From the NCBI RefSeq assembly GCF_963855985.1, contig NC_087110.1, forward strand, positions 4,889,001 through 4,953,000: a stretch of DNA of 64,000 nt. Direction: 5' to 3'. The notes under the pieces are model-generated. The model saw only the letters and a program-made list of their open reading frames with translations, did no database searches and was not told the DNA's origin. Every line of letters begins with the position of its first letter. Positions within the stretch are counted from its first letter, which is position 1. A program made the translations under genes and the position numbers. This document shows positions 23,691 to 35,400 of the stretch, in pieces. Source of the DNA: Ostrinia nubilalis. Taxonomy: Eukaryota; Arthropoda; Insecta; Lepidoptera; Crambidae.

Positions 23691-24889
23691 TTATTATAAT
23701 GGAATAAATTGTACAAGATTATCATCCTGTCACATTAAAGCCCTTAAAAAAGTCCAAACGGAGGAATTAGATTTATAGTAATGTGGAATGTATGTATGGT
23801 ATCACCGTCAAGTTATAAAATTAGTAAAATTCATTTATTCTCATTGTTATTATAGCAATTTTTTATTGATTACATATCCCACCCAATGCTAATTTCTGAC
23901 AATGACCTTGCCACTGTTTGAAAATAATGTAGACATAAGAAGCTCGGTCACCACATTCCGCCCCATTTTCAATAATTTTTACAAGATTATGTACAGATGA
24001 CAGTAGGTACCTAGCTACTTAAATCAAGCTAAACACTATGGGGTATCTCACGTCATTTGCAACATAATATTTGTCTGATGTACTGTTGTTGACTGCCTAC
24101 CTAAGTAGGTAAGTAAGTAATGGTTATTTTACAAGGTAGGTAATGTAATAATTAAATGTGGGTGGGACTGTGGGAGCACTTAGATTTTGCAGTTAATGAT
24201 TATAAACTGTCGCAAGATTCGCCTCACATCCATTGCAATAATTACAAAATGCTGCTTCTGATAAACTCTTGAACTAAAACTCAATCTCCACCTAGAAGTA
24301 AAAGTATCACAAAGGTGCTAGATTCCTTTCTTTGAATTTTTCTAGCCTCAAATTAATCGTAAAATGTCATTTACCGTTGTAAATGATAAATAAATAGAGT
24401 TAAAGTAGCTTGCAAAAAAGTTAATCTCCTATCGTCTTGCTATCGTGGGCAAGGATCGAGGACGATAAAAACACCACATCCTATCCTATCGTGATGTCAA
24501 AATATGATATAGTTAGCGCTTCATGTTAGGGCTTGCCAGGTTTATCACAAAAAAAAAAAGAAATCTATCACTATCACATTTTGACAGATGACATGATAAT
24601 TTTCGGGGTGCCATGTTAGCGCCGGTAGATAAAACGATATAGTGACGTCAAAATCGATATAACGCCGCGATAGCAGTTTATCACGGCGCGCATCTTAGCC
24701 CTGCAGAAGGAGTGTTCGATAACATTTCTACGCGGCAACTTGTGTCCAAAATACTTCCCCTCCCGCGCCCCTCTACCCCCTTTAGTGTTACTAGCGCCGT
24801 GTGACACCCCCATTTTTGGGGTAAAATTATGTAATTTTTTAAAGAGATGTTAAACAAGTAAAAAATAAGTAAGTGAAATAAGTACACAC

Positions 24890-24985
24890 GGCCACAGTGT
24901 TAACTATCCATTTCCGTTTTTGCTCTCGCTCTTATCAAATGGTGATTCTTTGCGATAGAACGAGACGACATGACTGGCCATAGGC
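24890..24985 (-). repeat. Short repeat shared with 36980-37075
   Basis: The block TTAACTATCCATTTCCGTTT then TTGCTCTCGCTCTTATCAAA is found inverted immediately after the last HUS1 exon. About 90 bp with GGCCA-type ends. Probably a small MITE. Confidence 0.5.
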
Positions 24986-25233
24986 ATAGATAGTACCTAC
25001 CTACCTATGAATTTAATTTTTACTCCGAAGTAACTAAGTGTAGATGATTATTTATTTCTATTAAATAGTGTAATATACTATATGTAGGTATAATATGTTA
25101 TTTAAAAGTCAATTACAAAAGTCGAATATAAATTTTAGAATGCCAAGTAAAACAAAAAAGAAACTTAAGGTTCTTTATTATGTAAACATATCGACAACAA
25201 AACATTTGTTTACGGCGCAGTAGTGCTTTTAGT

Positions 25234-25322
25234 TTAACTTTTCTTGGAGTCAAAAACAGAATCCAAATCAAAAACATCACCAATACTTGAATTTGATTGC
25301 GAGGCAACTCTGGCTGTGTATC
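25234..25322 (-). CDS. Terminal exon of the P-like element's gene
   Basis: On the - strand a good acceptor, ATTTTCTTTCAG, is followed by two bases and 28 codons to a TAA at 25236-25234. The peptide is YTARVASQSNSSIGDVFDLD then SVFDSKKS. The acidic DVFDLDSVFD tail is protein-like. With the THAP exon 0.5 kb upstream on the same strand it makes a plausible transposase C-terminus, but the phases of the two exons do not join directly, so the middle of the gene is deleted. Confidence 0.4.
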
Positions 25323-25833
25323 CTGAAAGAAAATCAGAGTAAGTATGTAAGCAATAATTAATTACTTAAAATTATTATTAAATATACAAATATTGCTGCT
25401 GCTGATCTGTTGATACCAATGCCTTACTTTTGAATAAATGGGAAAGTATGAAATTCACGATAGTAATTTATTATCCCCTCATTATTAGGGAATAATATAA
25501 ATTAATTCAATATATTAAAATCAAATCAAAATCAAAAATATTTATTCAGTTTAGACCACAAGTGGCACTTATAATTTAATTAATCAGGTTGTCATGTCAT
25601 GGATGAAATTACACTAAAAACTAATTAAAACAAAAAGGATGGGGAAAATATTCCATTATTCTGTGGTAACGCTAACAAAATTAACGCGTGAATTTTTTAT
25701 AGACAAATGTAATTCAATATAAAAAAGTAGGGTAAAATATTCCGTTGACCTGTGGCAACACTTACAAAATACAACCGTGATTTTTTTTGAAAATTATTAT
25801 TTAATTAAAATGAATTGGAAATGTGCTACTTAC

Positions 25834-25910
25834 GGATAAAACATGATCCCATGCACTTTCTTCGTAATTCCAGTAGCATTCTTACATGTTGGAACGGCAC
25901 AAGACGGCAT
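25834..25910 (-). CDS. THAP-domain N-terminal exon of the P-like element
   Basis: An ATG at 25910 on the - strand opens 25 codons plus two bases, to the donor CC|GTAAGT. The peptide is MPSCAVPTCKNATGITKKVH then GIMFY. This is the characteristic THAP finger opening: Met-Pro, a Cys pair (C4 and C9), then a His and aromatic strand (HGIMFYP). In P-like transposases this finger binds subterminal DNA. The exon sits 164 bp from the element's right end, where P-like elements normally begin their transposase. The following exon with the second half of the finger was not found. Confidence 0.6.
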
Positions 25911-26949
25911 AATTTAATTATAAAGTGTCAATCTGACGGATATGTAAACAATGCGCGCGCCGGCCATTGACTAATTGCTCTAAAGTCAAATTAGTGCGAT
26001 TTGGAGTAATTTATATGAATACACAATACACATTTACGCCCGTTGACGGTTTCTGGTTTGTTCCGTATTCTGAGGTGTAAACAAACTTTATTTTAAATGT
26101 ACGCAATTGATTTTGTGAATTAAATTGCTAAAATCTTTTTATAGTCGTGAAAGAAAAGTGGTTCACAATGTGTTAAAGTATTTGTCGAAGAGAAATACTA
26201 AGGGTTCGAACAATATTTTCATTGAATAATGTTTCCGACAAAGGTTGTCAAATTGACTGACATGTTTATCGTATAGTACAGTCCACTATGAAAATTAGCT
26301 GTAGTTTGTTTCAACTACCAATTTTAAAAATTTTTGTCACTTTCTAAGTGTTGAATTTTATGGAATTGGGAAAGAAGTACCGAGTTTGAAGCGTTCATGA
26401 GCAGACATTGCAGTTGAATATTCAAGTTCTGAATTTGATTATTGATGAATAATAAAATAAATCCTACTAGCTCGATTGATGGTTTCATTTAATTTATTTA
26501 AACCAGGTTACCTATAATAATATTTTTTCGTTATTTTATGAAAATATCAAATTAGCCCGTAATCCTGAATACTGATACATAAAGTTAGCCTATTAATTTA
26601 ACACAGGTACGACTGTACTCAGTGTTGCACTATCAAATGCAATTGACGCGCCTCTATGCCAGGGTTTATGTTCCTGGTCAGGCTATAAGCACTTTCAGGA
26701 TCAGTAACCAGTTTTTTAATATCTGGTATAGTTAAGAAATAATCGAGTGAGATCACTTAACGTTTCCACCCTGTATAGTTGTTGCCCATTTTTGCCACTT
26801 GACGTGGTAGAATCGTGGGACTTCACGGTATTTAAATAAAAATTAAAGTAGTTGCGTTTAGAAACGCCACAAATATTTGAGTCTTTGGAAACAAGTTCGT
26901 TATTATACTTGTATACATATTAAAATATAACTTTTTCTTATTAATAAAA

Positions 26950-27783
26950 TATAGGTTATTAAGTACTCAATACAGAAATCAGCCGGCTCCTAGTCTAAAA
27001 TTCTTATAATCGAAATTAAATGATTTAAACTACAAATAAAAATGATTCAAACAGTACTAGTTTTTAGGTTCAAATTCGACTGCTCTAGTGGACGCACGGA
27101 ACGGCAACGTCGCACTCGACCCATATTATTTGAATTATTTGGCGGGAAAATAGTTTTTGGCTTTTAATTCTGAAACTAAGAGGCCTAGAGATTTGAAATT
27201 ATGTCTCGTGTGTACTTTAATTATAACGAATTATTTGATCTTTAAAACGCAACTCTAACTTATACGGTTTTAATAATCCACCGTGTGTTACGTGTCACCA
27301 GCTTACACATACGTATCGGTTCGTAGTTCGAAAACGGTTCGAAATAAAGCTTTGAAAGAATTGAAGTCGGGTTTTTTTATTCGACTTTAATTTATGAGAT
27401 ATAAAACATTGATGTAGCTTAAATATTTACGAAGATACAGATGTGTAAGCTGGAGACACGGTACTCCAGCTCGCACATAGTTTTTTGATCGTGGTTTTAA
27501 CAGTATTTGAGCTAAAGTCTTGAAAAGTGGAAAGCCTACTATTTGGATTCGACTGTAATTTTTGAGGTATAATACATTATCGTAGCATAAATATTTACGA
27601 AGATACAGATGTGTCAGCTGGAGACACGTGTCCTCAGCTTACACATAGAAAACAACTCATAGTTATGAAGTTCTAATGGCTCTAATTGAATGACTGAGAG
27701 GTTTGATGACTCTAATTAGGCTTTTATTGATGGTATACTTGGAATTGCTCTAGGGCCAATGAGGAAGTTGGAGACATTCAGGT
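26950..27783 (-). repeat. Right 834-bp terminal inverted repeat
   Basis: The inverted partner of 14499-15332, same length, with five differences seen: one near 27733, two near 27118-27123, one near 27042 and one near 26962. The outer end is followed directly by GGATAGAG. Confidence 0.8.
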
Positions 27784-27791
27784 GGATAGAG
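27784..27791 (+). repeat. Right target-site duplication GGATAGAG
   Basis: A direct copy of 14491-14498 on the far side of the giant element. Confidence 0.8.
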
Positions 27792-27872
27792 CCCCCTTGA
27801 TTATTAAATGCCAGGGGCCCCCAGTAGACTAAATACGGCCCTGGTAAGGTCAGCTAAGGGCACAATATAAAT

Positions 27873-28354
27873 GTTACGGTCAAAGTGATAAATGTGAAAA
27901 TTATGAATAATCGCCGGTTATTATGAATAATTACCGCATGATTTGGTAAATGTAATTAATATGAGGTCATATAAATGTGTGTATAAAACTAAATAGGCGG
28001 CTTAGGGGTGGCCCAAGGGCCACCCCCGCCGCACCTTAACCTATTTTTCACTTTAAATCAAAACATTATGTTATAGGCATCATGGAAAAGTAATATTATG
28101 CAAGAAACACTCCAAACTCATTATGCCAAATTATATTAATATAATATGATATCAAAACGTTCAAAAGTTTGGCTTTACACGAGCACGTACACAAGATGTT
28201 GTTCTCTTTTATGAAATTTGTTAGTACTAAGCTTGAATTATTAAATAATCACTGTTAAATGTGATTCATTTATCACTTTTACCGCGACTGTCGGTAATTA
28301 TTCATAATAACCGGTTATTATTAATAATTTTCAATTTATCACATTAACCGTAAC
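27873..28354 (-). repeat. MITE family J, copy 2
   Basis: The ends GTTACGGTCAAAGTGATAAA and TTTATCACATTAACCGTAAC are inverted. The core contains GGGTGGCCCAAGGGCC. It is inverted relative to the copy at 1859-2318. It lies about 80 bp outside the giant element. Confidence 0.65.
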
Positions 28355-28379
28355 ATAAACATAGGACCACAGGACCTAA

Positions 28380-29935
28380 TAATGTATTTTTTACAAACTT
28401 TACATTTAACAAGCATCAGTTTTCGTAGCATATTACAACAGACTGCGTTAGTTACATATTTACAATGAATTAGTTTAGTCACGTAATTAGTATTTCCTAA
28501 TTACAGAATTTGATTTGTAATCAAATCGCATCGTATAAGATTGAATGAAATGGAACGCTCTGTCCATTCATCGTTAACCTAAATCACAGTCCGGTCCGAA
28601 TCACGCTATAAAAGTTACAATACACTTGAAGTTTGAAGATTTATAAAAAATATTTTTTGTATCTTGCATCACTTGACGTACCTTTCGGATTTATGTAAAA
28701 ATGTTTTTAAATGTTAAGTAAAAATTGTCTTGTTTAGTCTGTTATCGAAAGCGAAACCAAATTGCCAAATTGTAATTTACAATATTATTTTAAATTACAA
28801 TTAGTGTTGTAAACAAGACTATTATACATTCTTGCAATCATAAATATAGGTACGAAAAGAAACAGTAAACCTATAGAGACAGATTCGGACCGCGCAGCGA
28901 TGGAAAGCAAAAGAACGCAAGGAGGAAATAACCTATTGCAACGTAGATAGAGTTGAATACCAAATGTATTTTTGTAACAAAGCAGGATGATTTCTTAGCT
29001 GTTTTTAGAGATGAATAAAACTTATCAATAAACCTGCAGAACCCAGTATTCTGAATGCATCAAAATCACGATATTGCATAAGCTCTTGTCCGAGAACGGC
29101 ATTGACCCTAAATAACGCACTATTCGATGATAGCTTGATAACAAGTAGGTTTGGCTGAAAATAGTCATTTGTTTACATTCTACATAACCTGCACACTGAC
29201 ATTTGAGCGTTAATTAACTTTTAAAAAAGAATCCGTTAATATTCGAAGATCAAATTCGAAGGAAAAACGTTACCCTAACGGTGTTGTAGAGCTGAGATCA
29301 TAAATCCATGTCTACCATTTATCAGCCACAAAATAAGGGTAACAAGCTATTGCAAACACTCCACGGATATTTTTCAACGAAAACAAAACACACAAGTGAC
29401 TCAATTCGTTAAGTTTTGGTTAGAAAACATCCGTATTGACGACATTATTGATTGACAACTTGACAACATACATACCTTGCACTTTCATTATTCTCCATAA
29501 AATCGGTTTGTTTGTAGAAATAAACTTAAAAATAAATTAGTTAAAATATATCATACCAAACATTGAGTAAAATACGTAAGATTGCACATTCAATTTTGTA
29601 AAAATAAATAAAACTTTAATGTTCACGATTCGTTAATATTCGTTAGACTCAAATGGGGATCATCGTCTATCCTTGTCTGGGCTATTGTAAAATAGCTTTG
29701 AAAGAACGAGACAAAAATTCAAAATAACTAAGCAATGGCTTCCACGCTGACGTAACTACAGCGCCATCTTTGCAGGAAAGGGATGTAACACAGTTGTCTC
29801 TGGTTAGTTAATGTTGCCATGTAAAAGTGCAGAAATTATACTATTTTTCAATAAAATACATGAGCAGGCTACGAGGAGGACGTGTTACACTTTTTCGAGT
29901 AAACGAGACTATGTTAAATGGTTCTTTTTATCTAT
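28380..29935. other. No gene recognised
   Basis: AT-rich DNA without an exon, RNA gene or clear repeat boundary that I can support. Confidence 0.3.
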
Positions 29936-29938
29936 TAG

Positions 29939-30187
29939 GCTGGATCTCCAGCGCGTTTTTTGCCCTGCACAATTAACATTCAACTAAAATATTTACACAA
30001 AATATTGTTTTATTCACTACAGACGGATGTGTGCTTTCCTCCGTCAGGCATGGAAAGCAAAAACATTGTTGATGTAAGCAAAAATGTGCAGTGAAACAAT
30101 GTTTTTTGTTAGCCGGGTCTGCAACTCGTATTTTACACTACACAATGTACAAAAACATGGTAACAAAACTCGCGCTGGAGACCCGGC
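29939..30187. mobile_element. MITE with CTCCAGCGCG ends
   Basis: The inverted ends GGCTGGATCTCCAGCGCG and CGCGCTGGAGACCCGGC enclose about 250 bp containing repeated AACATTGTTT / AACAATGTTT motifs. Non-coding. Confidence 0.5.
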
Positions 30188-30241
30188 ATTATAAAAGATA
30201 GAGGCATAGAATAGACTAGTAAATACTTTGAAGTTTTGCTA

Positions 30242-31330
30242 TTATACACCACTAAATTATTATCACCGAAAATTTTTTAACAGGTTATGTAGAAACGTGT
30301 GAAATATTTAAAGCAAAAGAAAAAGAAATGTTTTTCATAAAGTTAATTTTTTTATTAAAGGTCAATGACCAAAAGTGGTCCAAATGTCCACCGCTAATGA
30401 GACCTATATTGTCTTATAGTCCATTAAATAGAGATTAACTTTCAGTATGGGACGAAAAAATTAAGCTGTCAGTAAAAAGTTATGACCGTATGAAAAATTG
30501 TAGTAGTTTACGCGCTAATATCAGGAACTGCTGGTCCGATTTGAAAAATTATTTTTGTTATGGATAGCCCATTTATCAAGGATGGTTTTAGGTTATATAA
30601 CATCACCCTACAACCAATAGGGGTGGAGCAGCGACCACCCGACCATAATTCCAATATTGTTGTCTTTCTTCTGAGCTTATTTTTTTTTTCTTTTAGCGAG
30701 AATCTAACACGGCACACTAAGCGACATAACATAACATGCATAGATTAATCCAAAATGTGCAATGGATAGAATGATATAAAGAACATTTTTCGGATGAAAA
30801 GGTAAAAAACATGACTTTTCATTCAGTCATAACTTTTTACCGACAGCATATTATTTTTGATTGCGGTTTGGTTAAAATGAATCAGTATTTAGTAGAGTCT
30901 ACTAAGTAGACTATTTTACTACATAGGTCTCGTTAGTGGTGGACATTTGGACCACACTCCATACATTTTTGGTCATTGTCCTTTCCTTTAGTCCGTATTT
31001 TACGCGTCACAGCTTTGTCACTCCGCTGCTCGCTAGAGTAGTCGTACGCTCTCGCACGTTGCATCGATCTGTCTGTCTCGCTCACGCCTCGACAAAGCTT
31101 CCAGTGTTATTATTACCTACTTAGCTAACTTAGACCATTATGAATTCTAATAAGTGTTACATTATCGTACATAAATAGTGCTAGCGACGCATGTGTCCAT
31201 AAATTACCAATTTTAGGAGGAAATTTTGAGTAACTTTATTTAACTTCTTTTTTTGCACAAATGGGATCAGTACCTAACTCATTACCCAGAATTTTTTTTT
31301 CGGTGATAAAAATTTAGTGGTGTATATTTA
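30242..31330. mobile_element. Element with ATACACCACTAAATT ends, hosting a Q copy
   Basis: The left ATACACCACTAAATTATTAT then CACCGAAAA is inverted at the right, TTTCGGTGATAAAAATTTAG then TGGTGTAT. About 1.1 kb, of which 30357-30984 is an inserted MITE family Q copy. No transposase was seen. Confidence 0.5.
30357..30984 (+). mobile_element. MITE family Q, copy 2
   Basis: The same ends and interior as 19533-20140, same orientation, with small differences including an extra TCTACTAAGTAGA palindrome near 30897. Confidence 0.75.
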
Positions 31331-31894
31331 AGTAAACAAATGATTGCGTTGGGCAAATCACCCCGGGTGCCAACCCATGCTACTCGATCGAACTAGAGTG
31401 TTCCTCGAATCACGAATCTTCTTATTTGTTGCTTTGCCCAATCTTTATTTTATTTAAAATATTATAATATTCGATAATTACTACATTTTTTATACATATT
31501 ATATGGCAGCTGAACGTGAATTGAATTGAATTGAATTGTTTAATTTATAATACATTTAAATGTTATTAAATTTATTGAATAATTTGATAAAGACTTCAAT
31601 AGTGTAATAGGCTAGTGGACAAAAAAATATTTGTCCGTCAGACAGATGAAATGAAAATTAAATAATTTAAACAGTGTTTCATCGAGTAGAAATGGCGCGT
31701 GATCTGTGTATTCTTTTTTTTTACCTAAAACTCCTAGAAGTGATATCACGCGAATTTTCAACTCAATATTATAATACTGTATTTATTTATTTATTTATTG
31801 CAATAAAATACATTGTACACTAAGAAACTTAAAATTAGCTATAAGTTACCGAGGTAACTAATGTCCGTTTTCACCATCAATCCCCAATCCTTAA

Positions 31895-32083
31895 TGCCTT
31901 GATCACACGTACCGAGCAAACGAGCGAGACAGTGCTCTCGGCCGAGTACTCGGTGTGTATGAACATTACGCCGAGTGCTCGGCAGAGCGCTCGAGTATGT
32001 GACTCGCTCACCCAACTGTCTCGACCGAGTAAACATTTTTTTACTGTCTCGCCTGTTTACTCGGTGCGTGTGATCAAGGCTTA
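31895..32083. mobile_element. Palindromic MITE with CTTGATCACACG ends
   Basis: The inverted ends GCCTTGATCACACGTACCGA and TCGGTGCGTGTGATCAAGGC continue inward to GAGCGAGACAGT / ACTGTCTCG. About 190 bp. It lies about 370 bp upstream of the HUS1 start codon. Confidence 0.7.
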
Positions 32084-32451
32084 AGTGACCCCTATCAGCC
32101 CCTATGGTAACATTTAACATGAATTTTGATTACAAAGCACACAATACATGCCCAATATATTTTTATTATCTGTCTGACGGACTATTTCATTACCCAGTCC
32201 ACATACCTATTAGATTCATGGGTTAAATTACTCCTAAAATAGCAGAAATGGTCATAAGCTGGTAACATTATCGAGAAAAAAAAACACTAACTCTATGGTC
32301 TACTGTCAAATGTGTCAGTGTCAATTTTAGGTTGTCATCTCGTTTGCGGAATTTTGCCCGCGAACTTGTTTTTATCTAGTAGGAAATGTTAATTGAATTC
32401 AATAATCTTTAATTTTTCTTGATTTTATCCTGCTAATCATAACTAAACAAA

Positions 32452-35400
32452 ATGAAGTTCCGTTCTGTGATGATAGACGCTGGGCCGATGAGGGAGTTTG
32501 CAAGTAAAAACGAAATTTAGAGAATGTAATTTCACATTAGCTTAACACATTTTAATTTGCGTTTTTTGTTTTCTAGACATAGTAACGACTATATCAAAGC
32601 TTTCCAAGGAGTGTGTGTTGAGAATAGCCGAGGATAAACTGTATTTTATAGTGAGCGATGATAGCAATGCCCCGGGTCCACCAATTCTGTGGTGTGAGAT
32701 ACCTCATACAATGTTTTTCTCTGAATATCAAATGGTTGGTTTGGACGATGAACATAAGGACATTTATTTAGGCTTTGCAGCAGGTAATATTTGTTATTGT
32801 TCAAATATTCATCTTAATTTCACACTAAAAAGTTACCATACAAAAGTTACCTTTTGTTAAACTGTCCAGCTTATCTCTAAAATGTTTTTGTGTTACGTTT
32901 CAGCAAATTTAGCTAGGTCGCTGGTGACCTTAAAATCTGCCAAGACCCTCAAAATGAAGCTCACTAAGAAGCAATGTCCATGTCTAACCTTAGAGATTGA
33001 AATGGTGAGTTTATACTTATTTATGGTGAGTTTACCTACGCTTTAATCTAGGTATATGTATTTTATATTACTTATCACCCCAATGTTTACAATGACCCAT
33101 AAACCCCACTACAGAACCCATCAATTACTTTTACATTGTTTCCGAGTAAGTTTTACGGTGTATCAATTTGCCATAAACTTTCAGTAAAATCCTGAGACTC
33201 TTTCTGTGACAAATGATTCAATTTTATTGTTCATCCTAATAATAAATGTTAATCTTTTTACGTGAACTGCAAACTGGCAAACTGACATAACCCTCATTTT
33301 AACCCTTTACCTACGGGGCCTTGGAAACCAAAGTTGCCTCTCAATACGGGGTATTTTAACCTATAAAATTGTTTGCTCCACTTTACATCAAGATATTTTA
33401 AAAAGTATGAGACTTACGGTATTGAAATTTGGAATATTACATTCTGCAACTAATGTAGTTTCATAATTACAACGCATTTTACACTTAATTTGCAATTTTA
33501 TTGTTTTTTTGTCGTAAACCGTGATTAAGTATTGGCTTTGCCTAAATAACAATAGGCGCGAACAAAAACGCGTATTGAGAAGAGGTGCCTCCCGTAGGTA
33601 GGAGGTTAACAGTAGTCCCCTAAGTAGCAACCATTATCTTTTCATGTTCACCAGCCTTCGTCAACTTCTCAGCAAACAAGACACGTCACACATGACATCC
33701 CAGTCGTCGTTATACCGAGGAAGATGTGGTCCGACTTCCACGAACCAAACACTCCGGTGCCTGACGTAAGATTTTTAGTGTTAAAATGGAGCAACATAAT
33801 TATGCTAAATGCCTAAACAGCTTTGTTCAGTAGTCAACAATACTTATTTGCAAAATTGCCATATAGTGTCGAGGAGCCAGTAAGTAGTTAATTGGGTGTT
33901 GTCTATTTCTTTACTATCCATTCGCTTTAAGTTTGCCGCTGGCGATATGACGTTACTTGAAGGGAAGTGTCTATAACTTTATCAAACTATATTTAAAATA
34001 TTTTTTATTTATTATTTTTTTATTGATAAAAATTGTGTATTTGCCTAAAATAAGTCACATTAATTGCGTCTAATCGCGGTTGGGGGAGGGGACGCGCATT
34101 TCACGGACCGGCAAACTTAGCGCGAACGGGAAGTAGTTTTTTAGTGTGTAGTTTTAGTTTTTTGATTGTACTCTGTAGTCAGAATTTAACTTAAGTTACA
34201 ATTTTTATTCAGTCTGCTGTGAAATGGATCACCTGTATGTTAACTTGTTAAGTTCCAACATTCCCTGACTTATTGCCTTTCTTTGATCTGTAAAATCCTT
34301 TATTCCCATCCACCCCCTTTAAGCTTGCCACCAGGGTGGTGGTTGCCACTAAATTGGTGGCGTTTACCACCCCCGTGGTAAATAACACATAATTTAGTGG
34401 CAAACACCACCTCCGTGGTAAATAGCACATATTTATTCCCATCCACCTCCTTTAAGATTGCCAACTGGGTGGTAGTTGCCACTAAATTGGTGGCGTTTAC
34501 CACCTCCGTGGTGATTGACACCTATTTCGTTTCATCTGCCCTCTTCGTAGTTATAGTACAGGGGCTCATACCACCTTTGTTCCCATCCACCCCCTTTATA
34601 TATTCGTCACAGACTTGCTCCAATATTATTTAACTAAACAGCTATACATCAGTAATGTTATGAAAGCCATGGTTTATTCATATAGTCTGGTCTGTGAGCA
34701 CGTGGAATTTTGTCTAATGACCCCAAGCTATCCATCCTTATCGCTCGCGCGTAATTATATTGCTGTCGCGTTCGCACACTCACTGCGGCCACTCGTCGCA
34801 CAGTCGCGACAGGAATATAATCACGCGTGAGCGATAAGGATGGGTAGCTTGGGGTCATTGGACGAAATTCTACGTGCTCGGCGACCGGACTATAGTAGCA
34901 ATGTTTGTGCAAATAGTCCTGAAATGTCCTTGCCACTTCCAGATATCAATAGAACTACCGCCACTGAAGCAGCTTCGCACGACCATAGACCGAATGCGTA
35001 CAATGGCGCCCGAGGTGGTGATACGGGCGTCGGCCGAAGGTCGCCTCACGCTGCAGATTAAGACTGACATGGCGAAGGTGTCTACCAGGTTCAAGGATTT
35101 GAGGGTGGAGGCTTTTGCAGGTAGGAGAGAACAAATAGAATAGTGTTGTAATACTAAGTCATAATTTCATAAAGGTAGCAGGAAGGCTCTGGATGCATGC
35201 CGCTACCAAACGGCCTTTGTGGAAATCATTAGGGGAGGCCTATGTTCAGCAGTGGTCTTCCTATGGCTGAAATGATGATGATGAATTGATGAGCCATAAT
35301 TTTAATTTTTTTGCAACACATAGATTCTGAAACAGTTGCAGTGGGCATCTTATTTGTGAATGGGTGGCACTGCTCAGTTTACTCTTGTTTTTATTTTTTC

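Larger units (their letters stand above)
22372..24705. mobile_element. Possible inner element with GCGCGC-type ends
   Basis: The left TAGGCCTAAGATGCGCGC and the right GCGCGCATCTTAGCCCTG are inverted. Sub-terminal TGACATGATA blocks and ATCGATA/TATCGAT clusters occur at both ends. A compact relative with matching ends is at 62296-62406. If correct, this 2.3-kb element sits just inside the left end of the P-like element and holds the small membrane ORF. Confidence 0.4.
22347..26074 (-). mobile_element. P-like THAP transposon, 3.7 kb, non-autonomous
   Basis: The ends CTCAGAATACAGAACAAACC (left) and, inverted, CTCAGAATACGGAACAAACC (right) are flanked by a perfect 8-bp duplication, GTGTAAAC, at 22339-22346 and 26075-26082. 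The uninterrupted X copies show that this octamer is single in the empty site. A THAP-type first exon lies 164 bp inside the right end on the - strand and a terminal exon at 25234. The core catalytic exons are missing. Eight-base duplications plus a THAP finger point to the P superfamily. Confidence 0.7.
22029..26687 (+). mobile_element. MITE family X, copy 1, interrupted twice
   Basis: Its left end AAGCCTGACC (22031-22040) is cut by the palindrome at 22041-22209. It then continues GGACATAAAAACCCTCGCC to 22346, is cut by the 3.7-kb THAP element, and resumes at 26075 to end GTTCCTGGTCAGGCTATA at 26687. Uninterrupted copies at 35467-36211 and 49231-49977 confirm the reading. Confidence 0.75.
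20742..26776 (+). mobile_element. Element Y, THAP-bearing, split by nested insertions
   Basis: The left end 20742-20835, ATACAGGGTGAAAACGATAA then GTGATCTCACTCGATT, is inverted at 26688-26776. Inside the left end lie two tandem units (GGTTACAGAATAAACTGGAT at about 20862 and 21013). An inverted third unit at 21945-22028 leads into the right end, which resumes after the inserted elements. Excluding insertions, Y is about 1.4 kb. It carries a THAP-type exon at 21400. I see no clean target duplication. Confidence 0.6.
14499..27783. mobile_element. 13.3-kb transposon with 834-bp inverted ends and 8-bp target duplication
   Basis: Positions 14499-15332 and 26950-27783 are inverted copies, both exactly 834 bp, with five mismatches seen by eye. 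Immediately outside, GGATAGAG occurs at 14491-14498 and again at 27784-27791 as a perfect 8-bp direct repeat. Neither arm alone is flanked by a duplication, so the whole 13,285 bp behaves as one insertion. The outer ends read ACCTGAATGTCTCC. Eight-base duplications are made by hAT, P, Merlin and some Mutator-like transposases. I cannot assign a superfamily because no intact transposase is visible. The interior is crowded with other elements, described separately. Confidence 0.8.

Noticed and set aside
34300..34521. Overlapping frames on both strands in HUS1 intron 4
   Set aside because: Produced by the GTGGT/CCACC repeat; no independent support.
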